Made by a program: the position numbers and the translations under genes
Assembly: GCA_019694315.1 (NCBI GenBank)
Contig: JAIBCE010000002.1
Span: forward strand, 19,606-83,605
Direction of reading: 5' to 3'
DNA: 64,000 nucleotides
Source of the DNA: Sandaracinaceae bacterium
GTDB taxonomy: Bacteria; Myxococcota_A; Polyangia; Polyangiales; Sandaracinaceae
The notes under the pieces: model-generated
What the model saw: only the letters and a program-made list of their open reading frames with translations
The model's database searches: none
What the model was told of the DNA's origin: nothing
Shown: in pieces, positions 1 through 7,660 of the stretch
Position numbering within the stretch: the stretch's first letter is position 1
Layout: every line of letters begins with the position of its first letter

Positions 1-416
1 GCGACGAGATCGCCGCGCGCGCACGCGACGCGATCGAAGAAGCGCTCTCGCCGTGCGCGGTCGAGAGCGTGGCGGTCACGAGCAGCGCCACCCTGGGCGA
101 AGGCGAGCTCGACGTGCACGTGAACGGGCCCGCGCGACCGAACGACGGGCCCACGATCGTGATGCTCGATCTCGCGACCCCGGGCGGGACCACGCACGTG
201 CCGGCGCGCGTCGAGGTGCGCTGCCCCGAGGCCGTCGTCACGAGCGGCGCGGAGGTGACGGTGGTCGTCCGCTCCGGCAACGTCCGCGTCACCGCCACGG
301 GCGTGTCGCGCCAGTCGGGGCGCGTCGGAGACGAGGTGCGCGTCCGCGTGGAGCCCACCGGCGCGCTGGTGACCGCGCGCGTGATCGACGTGGCCACCGT
401 GGAGGTGAGGCCATGA
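1..416 (+). CDS. flgA: Flagellar P-ring assembly chaperone FlgA, 3' part
   Basis: FlgA is a periplasmic chaperone that helps FlgI assemble into the P ring around the flagellar rod. Only the C-terminal 137 codons are present; the frame is open from base 3 and the start lies outside the window. The visible part has the SAF-like C-terminal half of the family: a VRSGNVRVTATG segment followed by QSGRVGDEVRVRVEPTGALV and a terminal beta-strand ending VEVRP, matching the usual G-x-x-G-D-x-V-x-V pattern. The stop codon overlaps the flgH ATG by 4 bp, so the two are translationally coupled, and flgI follows as in most flgA-H-I clusters. Assignment rests on motif plus context. Confidence 0.88.
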   Translation, partial: DEIAARARDAIEEALSPCAVESVAVTSSATLGEGELDVHVNGPARPNDGPTIVMLDLATPGGTTHVPARVEVRCPEAVVTSGAEVTVVVRSGNVRVTATGVSRQSGRVGDEVRVRVEPTGALVTARVIDVATVEVRP

Positions 417-1120
417 GCGCCGTTCGACACCTGACCGCTCTCGCAGCGCTCGTCGTCGCGTTCGCGGGCGTCGGCTGCGGCGAGGTGCAGCACATCCGCA
501 CCCACCACGCGCGTCAGCGCGACTACGACCCCGGCCAGTACGCCGAGGCGCCCCACGCGGTGAGCTCGGGCTCGCTCTGGCTCGATGGCTCGCGCGGCCT
601 CTTCGCCGACTTCCGCGCGGCGCGCGCCGGCGATCTCGTGACGGTGGTGATCGACGAGAACCCGCGGGCCACGGGCGACGCGACGACGCGCTCGGGCCGC
701 GAGTCGAGCTTCGAGCTCGGCGTGAACGGCCTCTTCGGGCTCACGGCGGCGATGGCGCGGGCCTATCCGGATCTCGACCCCGAGCAGCTCGTGGGCCTCG
801 TGGGCAGCTCGTCGTTCGAGGGCGGCGGCAGCACCGCACGCTCGAGCCGCCTGCGCGCGTCGGTCGCGGTGCGCGTGCGCCGCGTGCTCCCCAACGGCGA
901 TCTCTTCGTGGAGGGCACCAAGGTGCTGCTCGTGAACGAGGAGGAGCTCCACCTCTACATCTCCGGCGTGGTGCGCCCCGCCGACATCGTCGAGGACAAC
1001 AGCGTCTCGAGCTCGCGCCTCGCCGACGCGGAGATCGAGTTCTCCGGTCGCGGGGGCATCACCGACTCCAACCGCCCGGGCTGGCTCCACCAGCTCCTCA
1101 TGCAGATCTCCCCGCTCTAG
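413..1120 (+). CDS. flgH: Flagellar L-ring protein FlgH (lipoprotein)
   Basis: FlgH forms the outer-membrane L ring through which the flagellar rod passes. The start is ATG 413, overlapping the flgA stop (ATGA), giving 235 residues, close to the family norm of about 230. An N-terminal signal sequence ends in a lipobox-like VGC near residue 22. The body carries family hallmarks: GSLWLDGSRGLFADFRA, then DLVTVVIDENPRATGDATT, and the late segment NGDLFVEGTKVLLVNEEEL followed by ISGVVRPADI. The C-terminus ends in GRGGITDSNRPGW, typical of FlgH. It lies in the flgA-H-I-J order, with 83 bp before flgI that hold a repeated 28-bp element. Confidence 0.95.
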   Translation: MSAVRHLTALAALVVAFAGVGCGEVQHIRTHHARQRDYDPGQYAEAPHAVSSGSLWLDGSRGLFADFRAARAGDLVTVVIDENPRATGDATTRSGRESSFELGVNGLFGLTAAMARAYPDLDPEQLVGLVGSSSFEGGGSTARSSRLRASVAVRVRRVLPNGDLFVEGTKVLLVNEEELHLYISGVVRPADIVEDNSVSSSRLADAEIEFSGRGGITDSNRPGWLHQLLMQISPL

Positions 1121-1152
1121 AGACGACCGGTTCACTCGTCCGGGCTCCTCCC

Positions 1153-1180
1153 CGGAAATCGAGCCGATCGGTGCTCGAGA
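1153..1180 (+). repeat. 28-bp dispersed element upstream of flgI (copy A)
   Basis: A 28-bp sequence that matches, at 26 of 28 positions and in the same sense relative to the downstream gene, a second copy upstream of flgK (9082-9109, minus strand). It contains the core CGAGCSGATCGGTGCTCGAG. It ends 23 nt before the flgI ATG, just ahead of the GGAGG at 1193-1197, so it would lie in the flgI leader or promoter. Nothing else in the flgH-flgI gap was recognised. Confidence 0.6.
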
Positions 1181-1203
1181 CAGCACAGTCGCGGAGGCTC
1201 TCG

Positions 1204-2322
1204 ATGAATGCCCATCGACTCATCGTCTTTCTCTTGGTCGCCCTCGTCGGGGCGACGGCGCTCGCCGCGCCGGCCGAGGCCTCGCGCATCCGCGAGCTCA
1301 CCGACGTGGCGGGCATCCGCGAGAACCAGCTCGTGGGCTACGGCCTCGTCGTGGGTCTCGCGAACACGGGCGACACGGGCGCCTCGCGCTTCACGCTGCA
1401 GAGCGTGGCGGCGATGCTGCGGCGCCTCGGCGCCACGATCGATCCGTCGATGATCCAGACGCGCAACGCCGCCGCCGTGATGGTGACCGCGACGCTCCCC
1501 GCCGACGGCAGCACCGGCACGCGCATCGACGTGGTCGTGAGCTCCATGGGCAACGCGCGCTCGCTCCAGGGCGGCACGCTGCTCCAGACCCCGCTCCTCG
1601 GCGCCGACGGCCAGGTCTACGTGGCCGCGCAGGGGCCCGTGATGATCGGTGGCTTCGGCGCCTCGGGCGCGAGCGGCTCGAGCACGCAGGTGAACCACCT
1701 CACCGCGGGCCGCGTGCCCTCGGGCGGCATCATCGAGCGTCACCCACCCGGCGGCGGTCTGCCGACCGACGGCCCGATCCTCCTCACGCTGCGCCGGCCT
1801 TCGTTCGTGACCGCGCGCCGCATCGCGGACGCGATCGACGGCCTGCTCGGCGAAGGCGCCGCCACGCCGCTCGATGGCTCCTCGATCTCCATCACCGTGC
1901 CCGAGCGCTTCGCCGCCGATCGTGTGGGCATGCTCGCGGACGTGCAGCTGCTCGACGTGGACCCCGAGCCCTCGGCGCGCGTGGTGATCGACGAGCGCAC
2001 CGGCACGGTGGTGGTGGGCTCGGCCGTGCGCCTGCGCGAGGCGGCCGTCGCGCACGGAGGCCTGACGATCCAGATCCAGGAGAGCACCGCCGTCTCGCAA
2101 CCGACAGGCATGCTCACGAGCGGCGCCACGGTGGCGGCGCCCGCGACCGACGTTCAGATCGCCGAGGGTCAGGGCTCCCTCCACCACATCCCCTCCACCG
2201 CGAGCCTCGAGGACGTGGTGAGCGCGATGAACGCGCTCGGTGCCTCGCCGCGTGATCTCATCACCATCTTCCAGGCGCTCCACGCCGTGGGCGCGCTCGA
2301 CGCCGAGATCCAGGTCCAGTGA
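1204..2322 (+). CDS. flgI: Flagellar P-ring protein FlgI
   Basis: FlgI is the periplasmic P-ring subunit, assembled with help from FlgA. I chose ATG 1204 because a GGAGG stands 6 nt before it and the protein then opens with a clean Sec signal peptide (hydrophobic IVFLLVALVGATALA, cleavage near APAEA). This gives 372 residues, close to the usual 365. The mature start SRIRELTDVAGIRENQLVGY and the following GLVVGLANTGDTG are diagnostic of the family, as are NAAAVMVTATLP and the C-terminal block LEDVVSAMNALGASPRDLI with IFQALHAVGALDAEI. An upstream GTG at 1171 is possible but less likely. flgJ follows after 7 bp. Confidence 0.96.
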   Translation: MNAHRLIVFLLVALVGATALAAPAEASRIRELTDVAGIRENQLVGYGLVVGLANTGDTGASRFTLQSVAAMLRRLGATIDPSMIQTRNAAAVMVTATLPADGSTGTRIDVVVSSMGNARSLQGGTLLQTPLLGADGQVYVAAQGPVMIGGFGASGASGSSTQVNHLTAGRVPSGGIIERHPPGGGLPTDGPILLTLRRPSFVTARRIADAIDGLLGEGAATPLDGSSISITVPERFAADRVGMLADVQLLDVDPEPSARVVIDERTGTVVVGSAVRLREAAVAHGGLTIQIQESTAVSQPTGMLTSGATVAAPATDVQIAEGQGSLHHIPSTASLEDVVSAMNALGASPRDLITIFQALHAVGALDAEIQVQ

Positions 2323-2329
2323 CGAAGAC

Positions 2330-3505
2330 ATGACCGTCGCGCTCGACACCGCCGGCCTCGCCGCGCTCGCAGGGCAGAGCCCCACGCTGCCCACCGCGAG
2401 CCCGCTCGCGTCGGGCGCGGCAGGCGCCACGGGCGGTCCGAACGCCGAGCGCGACGCGCAGATCCGCGCCTCCGCCGCACGCTTCGAGGGCCTCCTGCTC
2501 GAGCAGCTCGTGCAGACGATGCGCTCGAGCGCCAGCATGTTCGAGGGCACGGGCGGCGAGATGTACGGGCAGATGTTCGACCAGCACATGGGCGAGGCGC
2601 TCGCCGACGCGGGCGGCATGGGCATCGCCGAGGTGCTCGCCCAGGCCATGGGCGCCACGCCGCTTCCGCCGAGCGCGCACGGCGCGTTCTCGGCCCTCTC
2701 CGGAATGCCACTCTCGGGAATGCCACTCTCGGGAATGCCACTCTCGGGAATGCCACTCTCGAGCTCGCAGATGGCCGTGGATCTGGGCCCGATCGTGATG
2801 TCGCGACCCGCGTATGGCGCCGTTCTGCCCGGCCAGACTGGCATGCTGCAGCGCGCCGCCGACGACATGCTCCCGGCCTCCGGCGTGGCTCCGCAGTGGG
2901 GCCGAGAGGGCGCGCTGGGCGCAGAGGACATGATCCGCCCGCCCAACGTGCCCGAGGCCGAGCCCGGCTCCGAAGCAGCGAGAGCGCTCGGCCGGGTGCG
3001 CACGTTCCAGGGCTACTACAAGTGCAACCTCTTCGCGTTCGAGCTGGCGCGGCGCGCGGGCTTCGAGGTGCCGGTGTGGGGCCGCGGCGAGCGCTGGGGT
3101 TATCCCGGGCCCACGGCGGCTGCGCAGGACGCGGCGGACGGTGAGCTGCACGGTCACTGGGGCGAGGTGGTCACGGCGGCCTCGGCCGAGGAGCTCGACG
3201 CGGCGATCGTGCGCGGCGACGTGGCGGTGCTCGTGACCGGCGACGCCGGCGTCGAGGGTCACCGCGGGCACATGGGCGTGATCGAGCGTGTGCGCTCGAT
3301 CGAGCGCGACGACACGGGCGCGATCACGCGCATCACGTTCGACGGCTGGGAGGGACGCCAGACGGGCGGCATGCACCTGACCGAGCGTGTGTGGACGACG
3401 GTCGGGCACGGTGTGCCCGGCGCCCGCCGCGCGTTCGGTCGCATCGAGCTCATCGCGCTCCACCCCCACGAGACCGAGCAAGCGCAGCCCGCGGCGGAGC
3501 GCTGA
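2330..3505 (+). CDS. flgJ: FlgJ-type rod protein with a CHAP/NlpC-like C-terminal domain
   Basis: FlgJ proteins cap the growing rod, and many carry a C-terminal glucosaminidase that opens the peptidoglycan. Here residues about 40-110 match the FlgJ N-terminal rod-binding domain (ARFEGLLLEQLVQTMRSS, then GGEMYGQMFDQHMGEALADAGGMGI). Four SGMPL repeats (about residues 124-143) lead to a second domain, about residues 220-375, that is not the usual glucosaminidase. It carries YYKCNLFAFELARRAG with Cys232 and GHRGHMGVIERV with His311 and His314, the Cys...His layout of CHAP or NlpC/P60 cysteine peptidases. That would suggest a peptide-cleaving rather than glycan-cleaving enzyme (inference). ATG 2330 is chosen because it follows the flgI stop by 7 bp. 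It is the last forward gene before the 154-bp repeat array. Confidence 0.82.
   Translation: MTVALDTAGLAALAGQSPTLPTASPLASGAAGATGGPNAERDAQIRASAARFEGLLLEQLVQTMRSSASMFEGTGGEMYGQMFDQHMGEALADAGGMGIAEVLAQAMGATPLPPSAHGAFSALSGMPLSGMPLSGMPLSGMPLSSSQMAVDLGPIVMSRPAYGAVLPGQTGMLQRAADDMLPASGVAPQWGREGALGAEDMIRPPNVPEAEPGSEAARALGRVRTFQGYYKCNLFAFELARRAGFEVPVWGRGERWGYPGPTAAAQDAADGELHGHWGEVVTAASAEELDAAIVRGDVAVLVTGDAGVEGHRGHMGVIERVRSIERDDTGAITRITFDGWEGRQTGGMHLTERVWTTVGHGVPGARRAFGRIELIALHPHETEQAQPAAER
2703..2761 (+). repeat. Four 15-bp in-frame repeats inside flgJ
   Basis: Four near-perfect copies of GAATGCCACTCTCGG with a period of 15 bp. They encode SGMPL four times and form the hinge between the rod-binding and peptidase-like domains of FlgJ. 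Period and identity suggest replication slippage. Copy number could vary between strains without shifting the frame. Confidence 0.9.
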
Positions 3506-3520
3506 GCGAGGAGCCCCGGC

Positions 3521-6030
3521 AGGCGAAGTCGCGCTCCGCGGATCGAGGGGCAGATCAGACGCCACCATCCCGAGGCTCACGCAAGCCTCCGTTGCGGCGC
3601 GTACCTCCATGTCCTTGCTCGATTGGGAGCAGAGACAGACTGGCTCGCGCCTCCGACGGTGCGTCCGTGAGGTACGGGATTGTCGCGCTCCGCGGATCGA
3701 GGGGCAGATCAGACGCGAGCATGCAGAGGCTCACGCGAGCCTCCGTTGCGGCGCGTACCTCCATGTTCGTGTTCGATGGGGAGCTGAAACGGACTGGCTC
3801 GCGCCTTTGACGGTGCGTCCGTGAGGCACAGCGAAGTCGCGCTCTGCGAATCCGGGGGATTCCGATCAGACGCGAGGATGCAGAGGCTCACGCGCGGTCC
3901 CGTCGCGGCGCGTACCTCCATGTTCCTGCTCGATGGCGAGCTGAAAGGGACTGGCTCGCGCCTTTGACGGTGCGTCCGTGAGGCACGGGGAGGTCGCGCT
4001 CTGCGGAGGGCGGATCCGAGGGGCAGATCAGACGCGAGCATGCAGAGGCTCACGCGAGCCTCCGTTGCGGCGCGTACCTCCATGTTCGTGTTCGATGGGG
4101 AGCTGAAAGGGACTGGCTCGCGCCTCCGACGGCGCGTCCGTGAGGCACGGCGAAGTCGCGCTCTGCGAATCCGGGGGATTCCGATCAGACGCGAGGATGC
4201 AGAGGCTCACGCGAGCCCCCTCTGCGGCGCGTACCTCGATGTTCCTGTTCGATGGCGAGCTGAAAGGGACTGGCTCGCGCCTCCGACGGTGCGTCCGTTG
4301 GGCACGGGGTTGTCGCGCTCCGCGGATCGAGGGCAGATCAGACGCGACCATCCCGAGGCTCACGCGAGCCCCCGTTGCGGCGCGTACCTCCATGTATGTG
4401 TTCGATGGGGACAGGAAGGGACTGGCTCGCGCCTCCGACGGTGCGTCCGTTGGGCACGGGGTTGTCGCGCTCCGCGGATCGAGGGCAGATCAGACGCGAC
4501 CATCCAGAGGCTCACGCAAGCCTCCGTTGCGGCGCGTACCTCCATGTCCTTGCTCGATTGGGAGCAGAGACAGACTGGCTCGCGCCTTCGACGGTGCGTC
4601 CGTGAGGCACGGCGAGGTCGCGCTCTGCGGAGGGCGGATGCGAGGGGCAGATCAGACGCGAGCATGCAGAGGCTCACGCGAGCCCGCGTTGCGGCGCGAA
4701 CCTCCATGTTCCTGTTCGATTGGGAGCTGAAAGGGACTGGCTCGCGCCTCCGACGGTGCGTCCGTGAGGCACGGGATTGTCGCGCTCCGCGGATCGAGGG
4801 GCAGATCAGACGCGAGCATGCAGAGGCTCACGCGAGCCCCCGTTGCGGCGCGTACCTCCATGTTCCTGTTCGATGGGGACAGGAAGGGACTGGCTCGCGC
4901 CTCCGACGGTGCGTCCGTGAGGCATGGGATTGTCGCGCTCCGCGGATCGAGGGGCAGATCAGACGCGACCATCCCGAGGCTCACGCGAGCCCCCGTTGCG
5001 GCGCGTACCTCCATGTTCCTGTTCGATGGGGACAGGAAGGGACTGGCTCGCGCCTCCGACGGTGCGTCCGTGAGGCACGGGGTTGTCGCGCTCTGCGGAT
5101 CGAGGGGCAGATCAGACGCGAGGATGCAGAGGCTCACGCGAGCCCCCTTTGCGGCGCGTACCTCCATGTCCTTGCTCGATTGGGAGCAGAGACAGACTGG
5201 CTCGCGCCTCCGACGGTGCGTCCGTGAGGCACGGGCTGTCGCGCTCCGCGGATCGAGGGGCAGATCAGACGCGACCATGCAGAGGCTCACGCGAGCGCCC
5301 TTTGCGGCGCGTACCTCCATGTTCCTGCTCGATTGGAGCAAGAACCGACTGGCTCGCGCCGCTGACGGTGCGTCCGTGAGGCACGGGATTGTCGCGCTCT
5401 GCGGATCCGAAGTCCGATCAGACGCGACCATGCAGAGGCTCACGCGAGCGCCCTTTGCGGCGCGTGCCTCCATGTTCCTGCTCGATTGGAGCAAGAACCG
5501 ACTGGCTCGCGCCGCCGACGGTGCGTCCGTGAGGCACGGGGTTGTCGCGCTCCGCGGATCCGGGGGATTCCGAACAGACGCGAGGATGCAGAGGCTCACG
5601 CGAGCCCCCTTTGCGGCGCGTGCCTCTATGTTCCTGCTCGATTGGAGCAAGAACCGACTGGCTCGCGCCTCCGACGGTGCGTCCGTGAGGCACGGGGATG
5701 TCGCGCTCTGCGGATCGGGAGATTCCGATCAGACGCGAGGATGCAGAGGCTCACGCGAGCCCCCCTTTTCGGCGCGTACCTCCATGTTCCTGTTCGATTG
5801 GGAGCTGAAAGAGACTGGCTCGCGCCGCCGACGGCGCGTCCGTGAGGCACGGCGTTGTCGCGCTCTGCGGATCGGGAGATTCCGATCAGACGCGAGGATG
5901 CAGAGGCTCACGCGAGCCCCCTTTTCGGCGCGTACCTCCACGTTCGTGTTCGATGGGGAGCTGAAACGGACTGGCTCGCGCCTCCGACGGTGCGTCCGTG
6001 AGGCACGGGGTGGTCGCGCTCCGCGGATCT
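3521..6030. repeat. 2.5-kb array of about 16 mosaic 154-bp tandem repeats
   Basis: The junction GTCGCGCTC recurs at 3528, 3682, 3836, 3993, 4155, 4312, 4464, 4617, 4779, 4932, 5085, 5238, 5391, 5544, 5700, 5857 and 6013, giving 16 full units of 152-162 bp and a partial end. Each unit shares GATCAGACGC, AGGCTCACGCGAGCC (itself an inverted repeat), GGCGCGTACCTCCATGT, ACTGGCTCGCGCC and GACGGTGCGTCCGTGAGGCAC (with GACG/CGTC and GTGC/GCAC pairs). Between these, three slots alternate between a few discrete variants: a short or long form after GCGGATC; GAGCATGCAG, GAGGATGCAG or GACCATCCCG; and GAGCTGAAAG, GACAGGAAGG, GAGCAGAGAC or GAGCAAGAAC. Unit lengths are not all multiples of three and no frame is conserved throughout, so I treat it as non-coding. 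It occupies the whole space between the convergent flgJ and csrA-fliW genes. Confidence 0.95.
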
Positions 6031-6051
6031 CCCGCCTCACCGCGCTGGGGC

Positions 6052-6657
6052 TCAGCCGGCCGCGAGGACCTGCTCGGCGCCGCCGCCGAGCTCTTGGCGA
6101 GCCGACAGACCCGTCCCATCGAGGATCACCTGCTCACCGCGACGCGTGGTCAGACCGATCACGAGGGGCGCCAGGAGATTCACGCTGGGCGGGCGGCCGT
6201 CGCGTGGGAGCGTGAGCACCACGGCCACGGCAACCTCTTCTTCGCCGAGGCCCGCGCGATCGCGCGCGAGAGCGAGCGGGAAGGCGGGCATCGCCTGCGC
6301 GGCGTCACACACGAGGAGGCGCACGAGCGGATCGGACTCCGAGACCAGACCGCGCAGGGCCGGATAGCCGGGCACCTCGGCGAGGATGAACGCGTGGTGA
6401 TCGCGCAGACCGGGCAGGCCGTTCGCGAACGTGATGCGGCCCGCCTCGGCGCTGTCGTCGTGGTTCGGAGAGAGGGCGCCCGCGGCGCGCTGGTTTTCTT
6501 CCACGATGCGGCTCAACACCTCGGAGCGGAGAATGGCGAGGTTGCGTGGCGCCACGATGCCGACACGCACCTTGCCTCGACCGACGTCGACGATCGTGAT
6601 CTCGATGTCGTCGCCGATCGCGATGCTCTCTCCTTCTCGTCGGGTCAGGGTCAACAT
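6052..6657 (-). CDS. csrA-fliW: CsrA-FliW fusion protein
   Basis: Residues 1-60 are a complete CsrA, the RNA-binding translational regulator: MLTLTRREGESIAIGDDIEI, then GKVRVGIVAPRNLAILRSEV, with Leu4, Arg6 and Arg44 of the RNA-binding surface in their usual places. After a short linker, residues about 73-190 are FliW, the flagellar assembly factor that binds flagellin and antagonises CsrA: ITFANGLPGLRDHHAFIL, LVCDAAQAMPAFPLAL, VAVAVVLTLPRDGRPPSVNL, LLAPLVIGLTTRRGEQVIL. CsrA and FliW are normally separate proteins encoded close together; here they are one 201-residue chain with no stop or frameshift between them. The gene starts 2 bp after the flgL stop, so it is expressed with flgL and probably flgK. 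It ends 22 bp from the 154-bp repeat array. The domain calls are strong; how a permanently tethered pair behaves is inference. Confidence 0.93.
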   Translation of the reverse strand: MLTLTRREGESIAIGDDIEITIVDVGRGKVRVGIVAPRNLAILRSEVLSRIVEENQRAAGALSPNHDDSAEAGRITFANGLPGLRDHHAFILAEVPGYPALRGLVSESDPLVRLLVCDAAQAMPAFPLALARDRAGLGEEEVAVAVVLTLPRDGRPPSVNLLAPLVIGLTTRRGEQVILDGTGLSARQELGGGAEQVLAAG

Positions 6658-6659
6658 GA

Positions 6660-7541
6660 TCAGCCTCGCTGCGCCAAGCCCGGCAGGGGCAGTTTCGCGG
6701 CGATGGCGATCGCCTGCTCGAAGATGGTCTGCGTACGGCTCAGCTCCGAGAGCGAGTCGTAGACGTCGGCCTCGACCGCCTGGGAGCGCGACTCGTTCGT
6801 CGCGTCCTTCAGGCGGGTAGCGAGGGCCTGCGCCTGCTCGAGCCGCTGCGTGTACGCACCCGCCTCGGCGCGACCCGCGTTGATCTGGTCCTCGGCGACA
6901 CCGATGTCGTCGATCCCTTGCTGGATGTTCGTGAGGTTGTTCGTCATCAGCGCCGTGTGGAGCTGATCGAGCGCCGCGAGCACGTCGAGGCCGCCGCTCG
7001 GCGCGAGCACCTCGCCCGCGGGCACCGACGTCGCGACGCGGACACCGGGGGCCACTTCGACCTCGCGCTGGGAGCGATCGCCCACGAACGCGCCCGTCGT
7101 CGGATCGAACGGAGGCGCGTCCTCGCGCAGGCCTCCGAGCACGTACTTGCCGTCGACGCGGGTGTTCGCGGCCGCGAGCAGCTCCTCACGCAGGCTCTTG
7201 ATCTCGATCGCGATGCCCTGGCGATCCTCGGCCGAGAGCGTGTCGTTGGCCGCTTGCACCGCGAGCTCCTTGGCCCGCGCGGCGAGATCGTTCATGTGCG
7301 AGAAGGTGTCGTCGACGACCTGCAGCGCGAACGCGCCGACGTTGGCCGTCTTGAGCATCGCCTCGATGCGCTCGGCCTCGTTCACCTTGCGGCGCCCGAG
7401 CGCGGCAGAGGTCGGATCGTCCGACGGCTTCTCCACGCGCAGGCCCGAGCTCGCGACCCGCTGCGCATGCGCCACGCGCTCCCGGGCGGCGTTGAGGCCG
7501 TTCCGGTTGAGATCGCTGAGCATGGAGTCGGTGACGCGCAT
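6660..7541 (-). CDS. flgL: Flagellar hook-filament junction protein FlgL (HAP3)
   Basis: FlgL (HAP3) links the hook cap protein FlgK to the flagellin filament. The 293-residue protein is of normal length and opens with the flagellin-like D0/D1 helix: MRVTDSMLSDLNRNGLNAA, then RVASSGLRVEKPSDDPTSAA, the standard pattern that begins FlgL and flagellins. The conserved DDTFSHMNDLAARAKELAVQ and the C-terminal helix SLSELSRTQTIFEQAIAIAA complete the coiled-coil ends. The start is ATG at 7541. No strong ribosome site is seen, but a sigma-28-like promoter lies 32 bp upstream. It lies downstream of flgK and directly upstream of the csrA-fliW fusion. Confidence 0.95.
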   Translation of the reverse strand: MRVTDSMLSDLNRNGLNAARERVAHAQRVASSGLRVEKPSDDPTSAALGRRKVNEAERIEAMLKTANVGAFALQVVDDTFSHMNDLAARAKELAVQAANDTLSAEDRQGIAIEIKSLREELLAAANTRVDGKYVLGGLREDAPPFDPTTGAFVGDRSQREVEVAPGVRVATSVPAGEVLAPSGGLDVLAALDQLHTALMTNNLTNIQQGIDDIGVAEDQINAGRAEAGAYTQRLEQAQALATRLKDATNESRSQAVEADVYDSLSELSRTQTIFEQAIAIAAKLPLPGLAQRG

Positions 7542-7572
7542 GGCCGTGGAGACTGGCTCGGGGGTGAGAGGG

Positions 7573-7600
7573 GTTTCGGAGCAACCTCGTCATCGACTGA
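7573..7600 (-). promoter_or_regulatory. Candidate sigma-28 promoter of flgL
   Basis: On the minus strand, TCAG (7597-7600), a 16-bp spacer and TCCGAAAC (7573-7580) resemble the flagellar sigma-28 pattern (about TAAA, N15, GCCGATAA). The same layout, TCAA-N16-CCCGAAAG, stands before flgM. It lies just downstream of the flgK hairpin, where a second promoter would be useful. The match is partial and untested. Confidence 0.35.
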
Positions 7601-7632
7601 TCGCCGGTGACACCTGAGGAGAAAATGCAAAC

Positions 7633-7660
7633 GCAGTGACGCACACGCATGCGTCACTGC
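7633..7660 (-). terminator. Hairpin at the flgK stop codon
   Basis: A perfect 11-bp inverted repeat (GCAGTGACGCA and TGCGTCACTGC) with a 6-nt loop overlaps the flgK stop codon. On the minus strand it is followed by GTTTGCATTTTCTCC, a moderately T-rich stretch. This fits an intrinsic terminator or attenuator between flgK and flgL, reducing readthrough into flgL and csrA-fliW. Confidence 0.55.

Noticed and set aside
3521..6030. CRISPR array
   Set aside because: Units are 152-162 bp and nearly identical over their length. There are no short repeats alternating with unique spacers, and no cas genes.
4040..6215. Open frames of 300-480 codons in both strands of the 154-bp array
   Set aside because: Unit lengths vary (152-162 bp), so frames shift between units. 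Open frames exist in several registers at once, with no constant peptide repeat throughout and no preferred codon pattern.
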